DNA from: Tepidamorphaceae bacterium
GTDB taxonomy: Bacteria > Pseudomonadota > Alphaproteobacteria > Rhizobiales > Tepidamorphaceae
Direction of reading: 5' to 3'
Length of the DNA: 64,000 bases
Assembly: GCA_028279445.1 (NCBI GenBank)
Contig: JANQNT010000023.1
Span: 558,001 to 622,000, forward strand
Shown: positions 8,324-16,450 of the stretch, piece by piece
Layout: every line of letters begins with the position of its first letter
Position numbering within the stretch: position 1 is the first letter of the stretch
The notes under the pieces: generated by a model
Databases searched by the model: none
What the model saw: only the letters and a program-made list of their open reading frames with translations
What the model was told of the DNA's origin: nothing
Position numbers and translations under genes: made by a program

Positions 8324-9586
8324 CTATTGCTCCAACGTCGCTTCGATGAGATCGGCGGCGGTGCCGACCCCGTCTTCGCTTCGAATCGCCTGCCCCAACC
8401 TCTCCGCGTTGCGGACAAGGGCCGGATCGCGAAGTTCAGTCAGTGCCGATGCGAGTTTAGCGGCATTCAGTTTCTCAAATGGTAGCGGCCGCGGACCGGC
8501 ACCGGCTTCGGCCACAACCCGGCCCCAGAACGGCTGGTCACCGAACATCGGGCAGACCAGGGTCGGGCGGCCGCAGCGCAGACCCTGATGGGTCGTGCCG
8601 GCGCCGCCGTGATGCACGACCGCCGCGCAGCGCGGAAACAGCCAGCCGTGCGGCGCGGTCTCGATGACGTGGATGTTCTCCGACGCCCTCGCCGCGCCAA
8701 GTGCACCCCACCCCTTGGCGAGGACTGCCCGGCTGCCGCTTTGCTGAACGGCAGCGACGACGGTTGCCGCGGTGTGTTTGGCATCCTCCGCAGGCATGGA
8801 GCCAAAACCCAAATAGACGGGCGGCGGCCCGGCTTCAAGAAACGCGGTCAGGTTCTCGGGCGGCTGCCATGTGACATCGGCCTCAACGAACCATGCACCG
8901 GTGACATGATCTTGCGCCGACCACTCCGGGGGCTTGGGCACCAGATGGGCGCTGTGGGCGAACAGCCTGGGTATCGTGTGCCCGTGCGGGTGAAACCCGT
9001 CGAAGATCGAAAGCGATGGACTGGCCGGCACATCCGCATGACGCGGCAGAAAGCGCTTCAGCATGCTGCCCTGGCCAAGCTGCATCAGCGGCATGATCAC
9101 CGCCCAGCTGAGCCGGTTCGCCCAGCGACCGAGCTCCGGCATCCGCAGCAGCGGATTGGCGAAGGCGGCCGTCGGCGCAAAGGCCGGTTGCAGGAAAGTC
9201 GGCACCGCGATCGCACCAAGCGCGCGCGCCAGATAGGCCGCCACGAAGCCCTTGGGATGGTAGACGATCAGGTTTGGCGACAGCTCCCGGGCGATGGCCC
9301 ACATCTCGTCGAGCTGACCCTGCATCAGCGATTGACTGGCGCGGAATGCGTCCCACTTGCCCTTGATGGTGCGCAGTGCGGCCCTGACCTCGGGCATGTC
9401 CAGCACGGCCTGCATGTCGATCGACAGTGGCGCGGCGGAAAGCCCATGGCCGGTAATCAGCGCATCAAAGCCCTTCGGCGCGCTTAGCGTCACATCGTGA
9501 CCGCGCGCCGACAGCGCCTGGCCGAGCGCCACATAGGGCTGCACATCTCCCCGCGAACCCAGCGTCATGATCAAAATCCGCGCCAA
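8324..9586 (-). CDS. Glycosyltransferase, UGT/MGT type (GT1-like)
   Basis: This 420-residue two-domain GT-B glycosyltransferase resembles sterol/macrolide glucosyltransferases. The N-terminus has the TLGSRGDVQPYVALG motif of the Glyco_transf_28 domain. The C-terminal nucleotide-sugar site contains HHGGAGTTHQGLRCGRP followed by MFGDQPFWG. The acceptor is unknown. It sits inside an operon of corrinoid methyl-transfer genes, 39 bases downstream of the pterin methyltransferase and 6 upstream of the activase, where no sugar transfer is expected. Either it was recruited into the operon or the pathway touches a glycosylated compound; neither can be decided from sequence. Confidence 0.85.
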   Translation of the reverse strand: MARILIMTLGSRGDVQPYVALGQALSARGHDVTLSAPKGFDALITGHGLSAAPLSIDMQAVLDMPEVRAALRTIKGKWDAFRASQSLMQGQLDEMWAIARELSPNLIVYHPKGFVAAYLARALGAIAVPTFLQPAFAPTAAFANPLLRMPELGRWANRLSWAVIMPLMQLGQGSMLKRFLPRHADVPASPSLSIFDGFHPHGHTIPRLFAHSAHLVPKPPEWSAQDHVTGAWFVEADVTWQPPENLTAFLEAGPPPVYLGFGSMPAEDAKHTAATVVAAVQQSGSRAVLAKGWGALGAARASENIHVIETAPHGWLFPRCAAVVHHGGAGTTHQGLRCGRPTLVCPMFGDQPFWGRVVAEAGAGPRPLPFEKLNAAKLASALTELRDPALVRNAERLGQAIRSEDGVGTAADLIEATLEQ

Positions 9587-9624
9587 TGTTCTCTCGTGTC
9601 GCTACCGCCTGCGGGCAGCGATCC

Positions 9625-10593
9625 CTAGCCCCGCGCGCGACGCGCCTCGCGCCCGCCGCGGCGACGGCCGCCCGATCCAGCGCCCTCGCCCGCCGGTGCA
9701 GCACTTGCCGCCTGCGGTGCGCCGGCTGCCGAGGGTACGTGATCCTTGTAGGTCTTGATCCAGGTCATGCAGTTGGCATCGGCGCCGCTGAGCACATTGG
9801 CGGCACGCACCATCTCCATCTCCTGGGGCCGGCAGGGATTCATGATGGCGCTCGTCATGCCCGAGGCGATGACCATCGGGATGAAGGCGGCGTTGACGCC
9901 GTGGCGATGCGGCAGGCCGAAGGAGATGTTCGACAGACCGCAGGTGGTGTTGACCTTGAGCTCCTCGCGCAGCCGGCGCAGCAACGCGAAGACCTGCTGG
10001 CCCGCCGTGCCCATGGCGCCGATCGGCATGACCAGCGGATCAACCACGATGTCGTGTGCGGGAATGCCGTGATCGGCGGCGCGCTCGACGATCTTCCTGG
10101 CCACCGCGAAGCGCACATCCGGGTCCTCGGAAATGCCGGTCTCGTCGTTGGAGATCGCCACGACGGGCACGTCGTATTTCTTGATCAGCGGCAGGATCGC
10201 CTCGAGCTTTTCCTCCTCGCCGGTCACCGAGTTGACCAGCGGGCGCCCCTTGGCGACCTGCAGGCCGGCCTCGATCGCCGCCGTCACCGAGGAGTCGATG
10301 GACAGCGGAACATCAACCAGTTCCTGCACGATCTCCATTGTCTGCACCAGCAGTGGCGGCTCGGTCTCGTTGGGATTGACCGCCGTGACCCCGGCATTGA
10401 CGTCGAGCATGGTGGCGCCGGCGGCAACCTGTTCCAGCGCATCCTTTTTCACGGTCTCGAAGTTGCCGGCCTCCATCTCTGCCGCCAGCTTCTTGCGACC
10501 GGTCGGGTTGATGCGCTCCCCGATGACGCAGAACGGCTGATCGAAGCCGATGACGATCTCCTTGCTGGCGGACGCGACGACGGTGCGGGTCAT
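9625..10593 (-). CDS. Methyltetrahydrofolate:corrinoid methyltransferase (pterin-binding, MtvA/MtgA-like)
   Basis: This 322-residue TIM-barrel pterin-binding enzyme is of the DHPS-like family. It would move a methyl group between the methyl-corrinoid protein and tetrahydrofolate. Visible family features are VIGERINPTGRKKLA near residue 23, MLDVNAG, PLSIDSS, and SNISFGLPHR. It is a lone methyltransferase, not a MetH module. In MttB/MtgB systems this is the second methyltransferase (MT2) that charges THF. The C-terminus ends in an Arg/Gly-rich tail (GGRRRGGREARRARG), nearly repeating a stretch at the N-terminus of the MttB homologue nearby. It has its own 105-base upstream gap and so may carry an internal promoter. 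Confidence 0.87.
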   Translation of the reverse strand: MTRTVVASASKEIVIGFDQPFCVIGERINPTGRKKLAAEMEAGNFETVKKDALEQVAAGATMLDVNAGVTAVNPNETEPPLLVQTMEIVQELVDVPLSIDSSVTAAIEAGLQVAKGRPLVNSVTGEEEKLEAILPLIKKYDVPVVAISNDETGISEDPDVRFAVARKIVERAADHGIPAHDIVVDPLVMPIGAMGTAGQQVFALLRRLREELKVNTTCGLSNISFGLPHRHGVNAAFIPMVIASGMTSAIMNPCRPQEMEMVRAANVLSGADANCMTWIKTYKDHVPSAAGAPQAASAAPAGEGAGSGGRRRGGREARRARG

Positions 10594-10639
10594 GGATCAG
10601 TTCTCTTTCGTGGCCAGTGCGCTCACAGCGAGGCGCAAA

Positions 10640-10675
10640 ATGACAATATAAGGATATCCTCATATCCTCTGCGTA
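10640..10675 (-). promoter_or_regulatory. Possible internal promoter/operator before the pterin methyltransferase
   Basis: The 105-base gap before the methyltransferase is unusually AT-rich for this window. It holds the palindrome AGGATATCCT (10651-10660) next to a second ATATCCT. Read leftward this gives two adjacent GAGGATAT-type repeats followed by a -10-like TATATT. No good -35 is seen, so this would need an activator. Weak evidence. Confidence 0.25.
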
Positions 10676-10698
10676 GCGAACGGCAAGAGGCCGTGCGG

Positions 10699-11802
10699 CT
10701 ATCCGTCCGCATCGGTCTCCGCCAACGGTTCCAGCGACTCCGGCAGCGCATCAGCCTCGGTGAGGATTTCCACCAGCCGCTCGGCGACAGCCGCGTCGTC
10801 GGGGCGCGCTTCCTTGCGCCAGGGCTTGCGGCCCTTCAGCACGCCGGCCTCTTCGACGATCTCGGCGACCAGCTCCTCCTGCCGGTAGGCCATGACATGC
10901 ACGCCGGAAACCCCATCGATCTCGCGGGCGGCCTGCATCATCTCGATGCAGATCTTCTTGCCCTCCGCCTTCTGGTCCTCGGCACCTTCCAGGCGGGCGA
11001 TGATGTCGTCGGGAATGTGGATGCCGGGCACGTTGGTGCGTATCCAGCGCGCGGCGCGGGCCGAGGCCAGCGGGCCGACGCCGACCAGGATGAAGCACTG
11101 CTCGTGCAGGCCGAGCTCGCGCACCCGCATCATGTAGCGGTCCAGCAATTCCAGGTCGAAGCAGTACTGACTCTGCACGAACTGCGCGCCGGCGGCGATC
11201 TTCTTGGCCAGCCGCAGCGGGCGGAAATCGTAGGGCGGTGCGAAGGGGTTGATGGCCGCGCCCAGGAACACCTTCGGCGGTACGCTCAGCTTGCGCCCGG
11301 ACAGGAACTTCTGCTCGTCGCGCATGGTGCGGACAGTTTCGAGCAGCGACATGCAGTCGAAATCGAACACCGCCTTGGCGCCCGGCTGGTCGCCAGCCTG
11401 CACGCCGTCACCGGTCAGGCACAACATGTTGCCAACCCCCATGGCGGCAGCGCCCAGCACGTCGCCCTGGATGGCGATGCGGTTCCGGTCGCGGCAGGAA
11501 ATCTGCATGATCGGCGAATAGCCCATGCGCGTCAGCAGCGCGCAGATGCCGACGCTCGACATGTGGCAGTTGGCACCGGAACCGTCGGTGGCGTTGATGC
11601 CGTCGACCCAGCCCTCAAACACCGCGGCACGGTCGTAGACCTCCTCCGGATCGGCTGAATCCGGCGGATTGAGTTCGGCGGTGACGGCGAAGTCGCCGCG
11701 CCGCAGAATACGCTCCAGGCGGCTGCGCGAGGAATGGCCGGGCAGTTCGGGAAGCGGTGCTTCGGGATCACCCGGGACCTGATCCAGGTCTTCCGATGTC
11801 AT
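10699..11802 (-). CDS. Methylenetetrahydrofolate reductase family protein (MetF-like catalytic subunit)
   Basis: This 367-residue TIM-barrel flavoenzyme of the MetF family interconverts methyl-THF and methylene-THF. Family features are FAVTAELNPPDSAD at the strand-1 end, DGINATDG, CRDRNRIAIQGDVLGAAAMG and the NMLCLTGDG segment. The start at 11802 gives an ATGA overlap with the MetV-like gene upstream; the same frame is open further upstream but only as the complement of that gene. In this context it would oxidise methyl-THF produced from the corrinoid protein. The ORF ends in an acidic tail. Confidence 0.87.
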   Translation of the reverse strand: MTSEDLDQVPGDPEAPLPELPGHSSRSRLERILRRGDFAVTAELNPPDSADPEEVYDRAAVFEGWVDGINATDGSGANCHMSSVGICALLTRMGYSPIMQISCRDRNRIAIQGDVLGAAAMGVGNMLCLTGDGVQAGDQPGAKAVFDFDCMSLLETVRTMRDEQKFLSGRKLSVPPKVFLGAAINPFAPPYDFRPLRLAKKIAAGAQFVQSQYCFDLELLDRYMMRVRELGLHEQCFILVGVGPLASARAARWIRTNVPGIHIPDDIIARLEGAEDQKAEGKKICIEMMQAAREIDGVSGVHVMAYRQEELVAEIVEEAGVLKGRKPWRKEARPDDAAVAERLVEILTEADALPESLEPLAETDADG

Positions 11803-12350
11803 CGCGCGAGGTCCTTCGCGGCGTCCCGCTCGGCAGCGGCTTCGGCGGTGACCCGCAGCCAGGAGGAGGTGTTCCACAGGCTGTTGTCGACCGGCTTCTG
11901 CACATCGAGAATGGTGTCGCCGTTGGTCATGCGGCGGGAACCTTCCCAGGCCTGCACCCACACGCAGGGCATGTCCGGCTCGACCTCGCAATGGCCATTG
12001 GCGCGCACACCGCCACACGGGCCGTTGCGCAAGCCCTTGGGGCAGTTCATCGGGCAGGACATGCCGGTCGACGACAGCGCGCACTGGCCGCACATGCGGC
12101 AATCGAACAGGAACTGCTTGGTGAGCTTCTCGACCGCCTTGACCGGCCGTTCGGCGCGCTGGTAGCCGACCAGGTTCCAGAACCAGTGCAGCTTCAGCAG
12201 CGTCTCGGAGAAGCGTGCGTAGAACCACTCGAGCATGCGCGCGTTGCGCACCGACCACAGGCGGATCGAATAGCGCGAGCGGCGGCGGCGCACGCCGCTG
12301 ACATCGGCCGGCGTGTAGGCCCCTGCCATTTGCGGCTTCGCCGCGGCCAC
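11799..12350 (-). CDS. MetV-like iron-sulfur partner (MTHFR C-terminal domain protein)
   Basis: This 183-residue protein corresponds to the 'methylenetetrahydrofolate reductase C-terminal' Cys-rich domain found as MetV in acetogens. A dense Cys cluster (FDCRMCGQCALSSTG, then SCPMNCPKG and NGPCGGV) spans roughly residues 83-118 and should hold iron-sulfur or zinc. It overlaps the MetF-like gene by four bases, so the two are translationally coupled. MetVF reductases use ferredoxin-type or other electron partners rather than NAD(P)H alone. An Arg patch (VRRRRSR) is present near the N-terminus. The electron partner is unknown, though a ferredoxin is encoded at 14049-14765. Confidence 0.85.
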   Translation of the reverse strand: MAAAKPQMAGAYTPADVSGVRRRRSRYSIRLWSVRNARMLEWFYARFSETLLKLHWFWNLVGYQRAERPVKAVEKLTKQFLFDCRMCGQCALSSTGMSCPMNCPKGLRNGPCGGVRANGHCEVEPDMPCVWVQAWEGSRRMTNGDTILDVQKPVDNSLWNTSSWLRVTAEAAAERDAAKDLAR

Positions 12351-12352
12351 CT

Positions 12353-12652
12353 TCAGTCCTCCCAGCCGTCTGCGTCGACCAGCGCCTTCACACGGGCTCG
12401 GTCATAGGTCGCGTCGAGGTGATCATGGGCGGCCTGTGCCTCGGCCTCGAGATCGTCGCCACACTCCTCCGGCGTTCCCTTTCGCCACTCGGCCAGATAG
12501 GCGTCGCTGTCCTTGGCGCCGATGCGCATGGCGCAGGCGTCGATGGCCACGCCGAAGCGCTCGGGCAGCTCCCGTTTTGCGTTGTTGCGGCCCTGGCGGA
12601 CGATGACCTGCGCGGGGATGTCACGCCAATAGACGATGATGCGTTGTGCCAT
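12353..12652 (-). CDS. Small conserved protein of the 'virulence factor' family
   Basis: This 99-residue soluble protein matches the small alphaproteobacterial family annotated as 'virulence factor' (opening MAQRIIVYWRDIPAQVIVRQGR). The name gives no function. It is the first gene of the leftward operon and is separated from the MetV-like gene by only 2 bases, so it is co-transcribed with corrinoid/folate enzymes. No cofactor motif is visible apart from single Cys residues (IDACAMRIG, PEECGDD). A role in this pathway is inferred only from position. Confidence 0.75.
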   Translation of the reverse strand: MAQRIIVYWRDIPAQVIVRQGRNNAKRELPERFGVAIDACAMRIGAKDSDAYLAEWRKGTPEECGDDLEAEAQAAHDHLDATYDRARVKALVDADGWED

Positions 12653-12886
12653 AGCACTGTTCCTCCGGTGAAAACCCCAAAGATAATAGGGTGATACCGG
12701 TTAAGGTCGACTTTGGTGCGATGATGAATCATCCGGCAAAACGTGATGCCTTTTTTGCGACAGCGCGTGATGCGAATGCGACGACCATCGCAGACAAGTG
12801 GCCGGACGGTGCGGGATTGACGGACGCGGCGCGCTGGTCCATGTCCGGGGCCTCGCGACACCGAACGCCCTGCTTAGGAGACCGGG

Positions 12887-13900
12887 ATGCCCGACCTCGC
12901 CGACCTGTTGAACGCCAAGCCAGTGCTGCTCGCCGACGGCGCCACGGGCACCAACCTGTTCGACATGGGGCTGACCTCGGGGGATGCGCCGGAGATGTGG
13001 CTGGAGCTTTATCCAGAGCGCATCCGCGCGCTGCACCGCAGTTTCGTGGAGTCCGGCTCCGACATCATCCTGAGCAATACCTTCGGCTGCAACGCACGGC
13101 GGCTGATGCTGCACGACATGCAGGACCAGGTGTTCAAGCTCAACAAGCTGGCCGCCGAACTGGCCCGCATGGAGGCCGACGCGGTGGACCGCCCGGTGGT
13201 TGTCGCCGGTTCGGTGGGACCGACGGGAGACCTGTTCGCGCCGCTCGGCTCGATCACCGAGGAGGACGCGCGCGGCGTCTTCGGCGACCAGATCGAGGGG
13301 CTCAAGGCCGGTGGCGCCGATGTGGTGTGGATCGAGACGATGTCGGCGTCGGAGGAAATCCGCGCCGCCGCAAACGCGGCGATGGACCACGACATGCCTT
13401 ATGTGTTCACCGCGAGTTTCGACACCGCCGGGCGCACCATGATGGGCATCAAGCCGGAAGAGCTGCTCGGCCTCGCCCAGACCTTCGAGCAGCCGCCGCT
13501 GGCCATCGGCGCCAATTGCGGCGTCGGCGCCTCCGACCTGCTGATGAGCGTGCTCGGCATGACCGCTTTGGCGAACGGCTTCGCGCCGATCGTCGTGGCC
13601 AAGGCCAACTGCGGCATCCCGCAGATCAAGGGCGAGAAGGTCGAGTACACCGGCACGCCGGAGCTGATGGCCCGCTACACCCACATGGCCATCGACGCGG
13701 GTGCACGCATCATAGGTGGGTGCTGCGGCACCGCGCCGGCGCACCTGGTCGAGATGCGCAAGGCGATCGACGCGCACGCGACCGGATCGCGCCCGACGCT
13801 TGAAGAGGTCACGCGCGACATCGGTCCGCTCGTCTCGCCGCCCAACGCGGCGGCTGATAACGGGCCCAAGCGCGAAGGTCGGCGACGCCGCCGGGGTTAG
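12887..13900 (+). CDS. bmt: Betaine-homocysteine S-methyltransferase (homocysteine methyltransferase family)
   Basis: This 337-residue zinc TIM-barrel enzyme transfers a methyl group, probably from glycine betaine, to homocysteine, giving methionine and dimethylglycine. Zinc ligands are visible as Cys211 (GANCGVG) and Cys279-Cys280 (GGCCGT). The N-terminal LADGATGTNLFDMG is the family's opening motif. Rhizobial Bmt proteins have this length and context. It is transcribed divergently from the folate/corrinoid operon with a 234-base gap. TAGGAG lies 8 bases before the start. The C-terminus ends in an Arg-rich tail (GPKREGRRRRRG). Use of another methyl donor is possible. Confidence 0.87.
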   Translation: MPDLADLLNAKPVLLADGATGTNLFDMGLTSGDAPEMWLELYPERIRALHRSFVESGSDIILSNTFGCNARRLMLHDMQDQVFKLNKLAAELARMEADAVDRPVVVAGSVGPTGDLFAPLGSITEEDARGVFGDQIEGLKAGGADVVWIETMSASEEIRAAANAAMDHDMPYVFTASFDTAGRTMMGIKPEELLGLAQTFEQPPLAIGANCGVGASDLLMSVLGMTALANGFAPIVVAKANCGIPQIKGEKVEYTGTPELMARYTHMAIDAGARIIGGCCGTAPAHLVEMRKAIDAHATGSRPTLEEVTRDIGPLVSPPNAAADNGPKREGRRRRRG

Positions 13901-13917
13901 ACTGCGTCCCCACGACC

Positions 13918-14030
13918 TCGCCCCTTCGAGGCTCGCTTCCAGCACCCTCATCTGCGAGGTGCGCGTGAAACGCGCCTCGAAGGGTCGAGGATGTTGGGCT
14001 CGCACCTCAGGATGAGGCGAAGAGGACGCC
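13918..14030. repeat. Palindromic intergenic repeat (Hyphomicrobiales CCTCATCCTGAGGTGCG type)
   Basis: Nested inverted repeats occupy the gap between two convergent genes: CCCTTCGAGGC (13922-13932) with GCCTCGAAGGG (13974-13984), and CCTCATCTGCGAGGTGCG (from 13945) with the complementary CGCACCTCAGGATGAGG (from about 14000). 'Dirt-cheap' palindromes of this wording recur across rhizobial genomes. It may double as a bidirectional terminator here. Confidence 0.65.
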
Positions 14031-14048
14031 TCCCTGGCGGTGCAGAGT

Positions 14049-14765
14049 TCAATCGACAGACATACGCGCCCGCGCGAATGCCCCCATGTGGAAGCGGCGC
14101 TGGGCATCGGTGTAGCGGTAAGCGGTTCCGACCGGGCAGGCATCGCGCGCGCGGCAGCCGATCGTGTGGCAGTCGACGCTTGCCGGCGTCGCCAGATGGC
14201 CGGCGCAGGCGGCAACGTCGTAGCCGGCATCGGTGAACGCATCGACCGGACAGGCCGACAGGCATGGCTTGTCGTCGCAACTCTCGCAGGGGCGCGCGGC
14301 ATCCGGCCGCGGCGGCAGATCGAGCTTTTCGGCGAAGACGAGTGCTGCCCGGTAGGCGTGCCACAGGCCGTATTCGGGGTGGATCAGAATGCCCAGCGGC
14401 GAGGCATGCACCGCGTCGGCCCGTGCGGCCCAGCGCTGGAACGGCTGGTAGGGCGGCGCGAAGGGATAGACCGGCGTTGCGTCGATGGCGCGCGCGATCG
14501 GCTCGATCACCGCAAGCGTCCAGTCGTCGAGCGGATCGGACAAGCCGGCGCGGGCGGGATGGGCCTCCCGCCATGCGGCGAAGGCCGGCCATGAGCCCAC
14601 GCCGGCGCTGCCCACCAGCAGGATGGTGCCCGCGGCCCACTCGCCCGGCGCGCGAGGTATCTGCGCAGCCTCCGAGGGGTCAGGATGAAACCCGCCGCGC
14701 AGGATCAGCCCGTGCGCGCTCAGCGCGTCGGCCAGCCGCCCCATGACGCTGCCTGGCCCGCCCAT
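14049..14765 (-). CDS. Double-cluster ferredoxin-type iron-sulfur protein
   Basis: This 238-residue soluble protein has a C-terminal ferredoxin-like region with eight Cys residues: CESCDDKPCLSACPV (four), then AACAGH, DCHTIGC and DACPVG. That is enough for two [4Fe-4S] clusters. The N-terminal 150 residues resemble no domain I can name with confidence; the overall plan recalls QueG/reductive-dehalogenase-type electron-transfer proteins but is shorter. It lies between bmt and the MttB gene, reading the same way as mttB and 98 bases after it. A sensible guess is delivery of electrons to the RamA-like activase or the MetVF-like reductase. Confidence 0.7.
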   Translation of the reverse strand: MGGPGSVMGRLADALSAHGLILRGGFHPDPSEAAQIPRAPGEWAAGTILLVGSAGVGSWPAFAAWREAHPARAGLSDPLDDWTLAVIEPIARAIDATPVYPFAPPYQPFQRWAARADAVHASPLGILIHPEYGLWHAYRAALVFAEKLDLPPRPDAARPCESCDDKPCLSACPVDAFTDAGYDVAACAGHLATPASVDCHTIGCRARDACPVGTAYRYTDAQRRFHMGAFARARMSVD

Positions 14766-14863
14766 GCTCAGGTATCCTTGGAGCCACCGCGAAGGCCGAA
14801 GGCTTCCCGCATCCCGCGGCTGCGCACGCGTGCCGCTTCCGAGACCGGTTCACGCCCGGCATT

Positions 14864-16450
14864 TCAGGCAAAGGCGTCGGGCATGGAAGCCTTCTTGCGC
14901 TCGACGAAATCGGTCAGCGCCTCATCGATGGCCGGATCGAGCGGTGGTGCCTCGTGCTCGGCAAGCCAGCGGCGGCACAACTCGTCGGCACGCTCCTCGA
15001 TACGCCGCGCGCCTTCCGCCTCCCACTGCTCGAAGGATGCGTTGTCGGCCAGCGGAGAGCGATAGAAGGCCGTCTCGAAATTGGCCTGGGTGTGCGCACA
15101 GCCAAGGTAGTGGCTGCCGGGTCCGACCTCCTCGATCGCCGACATCCCCTGCCCGTTCTCGCTGAGATCGACGCCGTCGGCGAAGCGCTGGTACATGGCG
15201 AGCTGGTCGCAATCCATGACGAACTTCTCGTAGGAGGAGACCAGTCCGCCTTCCAGCCAGCCGGCCGAATGCAGCGCGAAGTTTGTGCCCGCCAGCAGCG
15301 CCGGCCACATGGTGGACGCGCTCTCGTAGGCCGCCTGCGCATCGGGCACCTTGGAGGCGCATAGCGAGCCGCCGGAGCGGAACGGCACGCCGATGCGGCG
15401 CGCCAGCGCGGCGGCGCCGAACAGCACCAGGGCGGGTTCCGGCGTGCCGAAGGTCGGCGCGCCCGTCTGCATCGAGACAGAGCTTGCAAAGGTGCCGAAG
15501 ACCACCGGGGCGCCTGGCCGGCACAACTGGGCGAAGGCCATGCCGACGCTCGCCTCGGCGAGGATCTGCGTCAGCGTTCCGGCCACCGTCACCGGCGACA
15601 TGGCGCCAGCCAGGATGAACGGCGAGACGACCGTCGCCTGCCCCGCCCGCGCGTAGACCTTCAGCGCACCCAGCATGGTGGAATCGAACACCAGCGGCGA
15701 GTTGGCGTTGATCAGCGAGATGGTGACGCAGTTGGTGTCGACGAAATCGTCACCGAACATGAGCTTCGCCATGGCCACGGTATCCTCGGCGCGCGAGGGA
15801 TGGGTCACCGAGCCCATATACGGCTTGTCGGAGAGCGTCATGTGGGCATGCAGCATGTCCAGGTGACGCTTGTTGACCGGGATGTCGACCGGCTCGCAGA
15901 CGGTGCCGCCAGAATGGTGCATCGCCGGCGCCATGTAGGCGAGCTTCACGAAATTGCGGAAGTCCTCGATGGTGGCGTAGCGGCGCCCGCCTTCCAGATC
16001 GCGCACGAAGGGCGGACCGTAGACCGGCACGAAGACGGTGTTGTCGCCGCCGATCTCGACATTGCGGACAGGGTTGCGCGCGTGCTGGGTGAACTGTGTG
16101 GGTGCCGTCTTCAACAGCTCGCGCACCAGTCCGCGCGGGAAACGGATACGCTCACCGTCGACATCGGCGCCGGCTTCCTTCCACAATTGCAGCGCTTCGG
16201 CGTCCTCGCGGAACTCGATGCCGATCTCCTCCAGCACCTTGTCGGCATTGGCCTCGATCAGCGCCAGACCCTCATCTGTCAGAACATTGAAGGTGGCGAT
16301 CTTGCGGTTGATGAAGGGCAGCGCGGCGCCGGCCGAGGAGCCCTGACGCTTGGCGCGACGCGCTTCCTTGCCACCGCCGCGCCGGCCGCGGCGGGCACCG
16401 CCGGCAGCGGCCTCGTCGGTTGCCTCTTCACCTGGAACGGTATCGGCCAT
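14864..16450 (-). CDS. MttB-family corrinoid methyltransferase without pyrrolysine
   Basis: This 528-residue trimethylamine-methyltransferase-family (MttB) TIM-barrel protein would transfer a methyl group from a methylated amine to the corrinoid protein. There is no in-frame TAG, so it belongs to the non-pyrrolysine branch that includes glycine betaine (MtgB), proline betaine and carnitine enzymes. Conserved stretches include NPVRNVEIGG, FVPVYGPPF, AMHHSGGTVCEPVDIP and GSHYLGCAHTQANF. The start at 16450 is set by GGAG six bases upstream. Residues 17-36 are an Arg/Gly-rich stretch (GGARRGRRGGGKEARRAKRQ) shared in style with three neighbours. The substrate is not readable from sequence. Confidence 0.87.
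   Translation of the reverse strand: MADTVPGEEATDEAAAGGARRGRRGGGKEARRAKRQGSSAGAALPFINRKIATFNVLTDEGLALIEANADKVLEEIGIEFREDAEALQLWKEAGADVDGERIRFPRGLVRELLKTAPTQFTQHARNPVRNVEIGGDNTVFVPVYGPPFVRDLEGGRRYATIEDFRNFVKLAYMAPAMHHSGGTVCEPVDIPVNKRHLDMLHAHMTLSDKPYMGSVTHPSRAEDTVAMAKLMFGDDFVDTNCVTISLINANSPLVFDSTMLGALKVYARAGQATVVSPFILAGAMSPVTVAGTLTQILAEASVGMAFAQLCRPGAPVVFGTFASSVSMQTGAPTFGTPEPALVLFGAAALARRIGVPFRSGGSLCASKVPDAQAAYESASTMWPALLAGTNFALHSAGWLEGGLVSSYEKFVMDCDQLAMYQRFADGVDLSENGQGMSAIEEVGPGSHYLGCAHTQANFETAFYRSPLADNASFEQWEAEGARRIEERADELCRRWLAEHEAPPLDPAIDEALTDFVERKKASMPDAFA

Noticed and set aside
12653..12886. Cobalamin or SAM riboswitch before bmt or the corrinoid operon
   Set aside because: A short stretch (TTAGGAGACCGGG) recalls the B12 box but is simply the bmt ribosome-binding site, and the remaining conserved elements are missing.
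14864..16450. Pyrrolysine-type trimethylamine methyltransferase
   Set aside because: No in-frame TAG is present, and no pyl genes are in the window.
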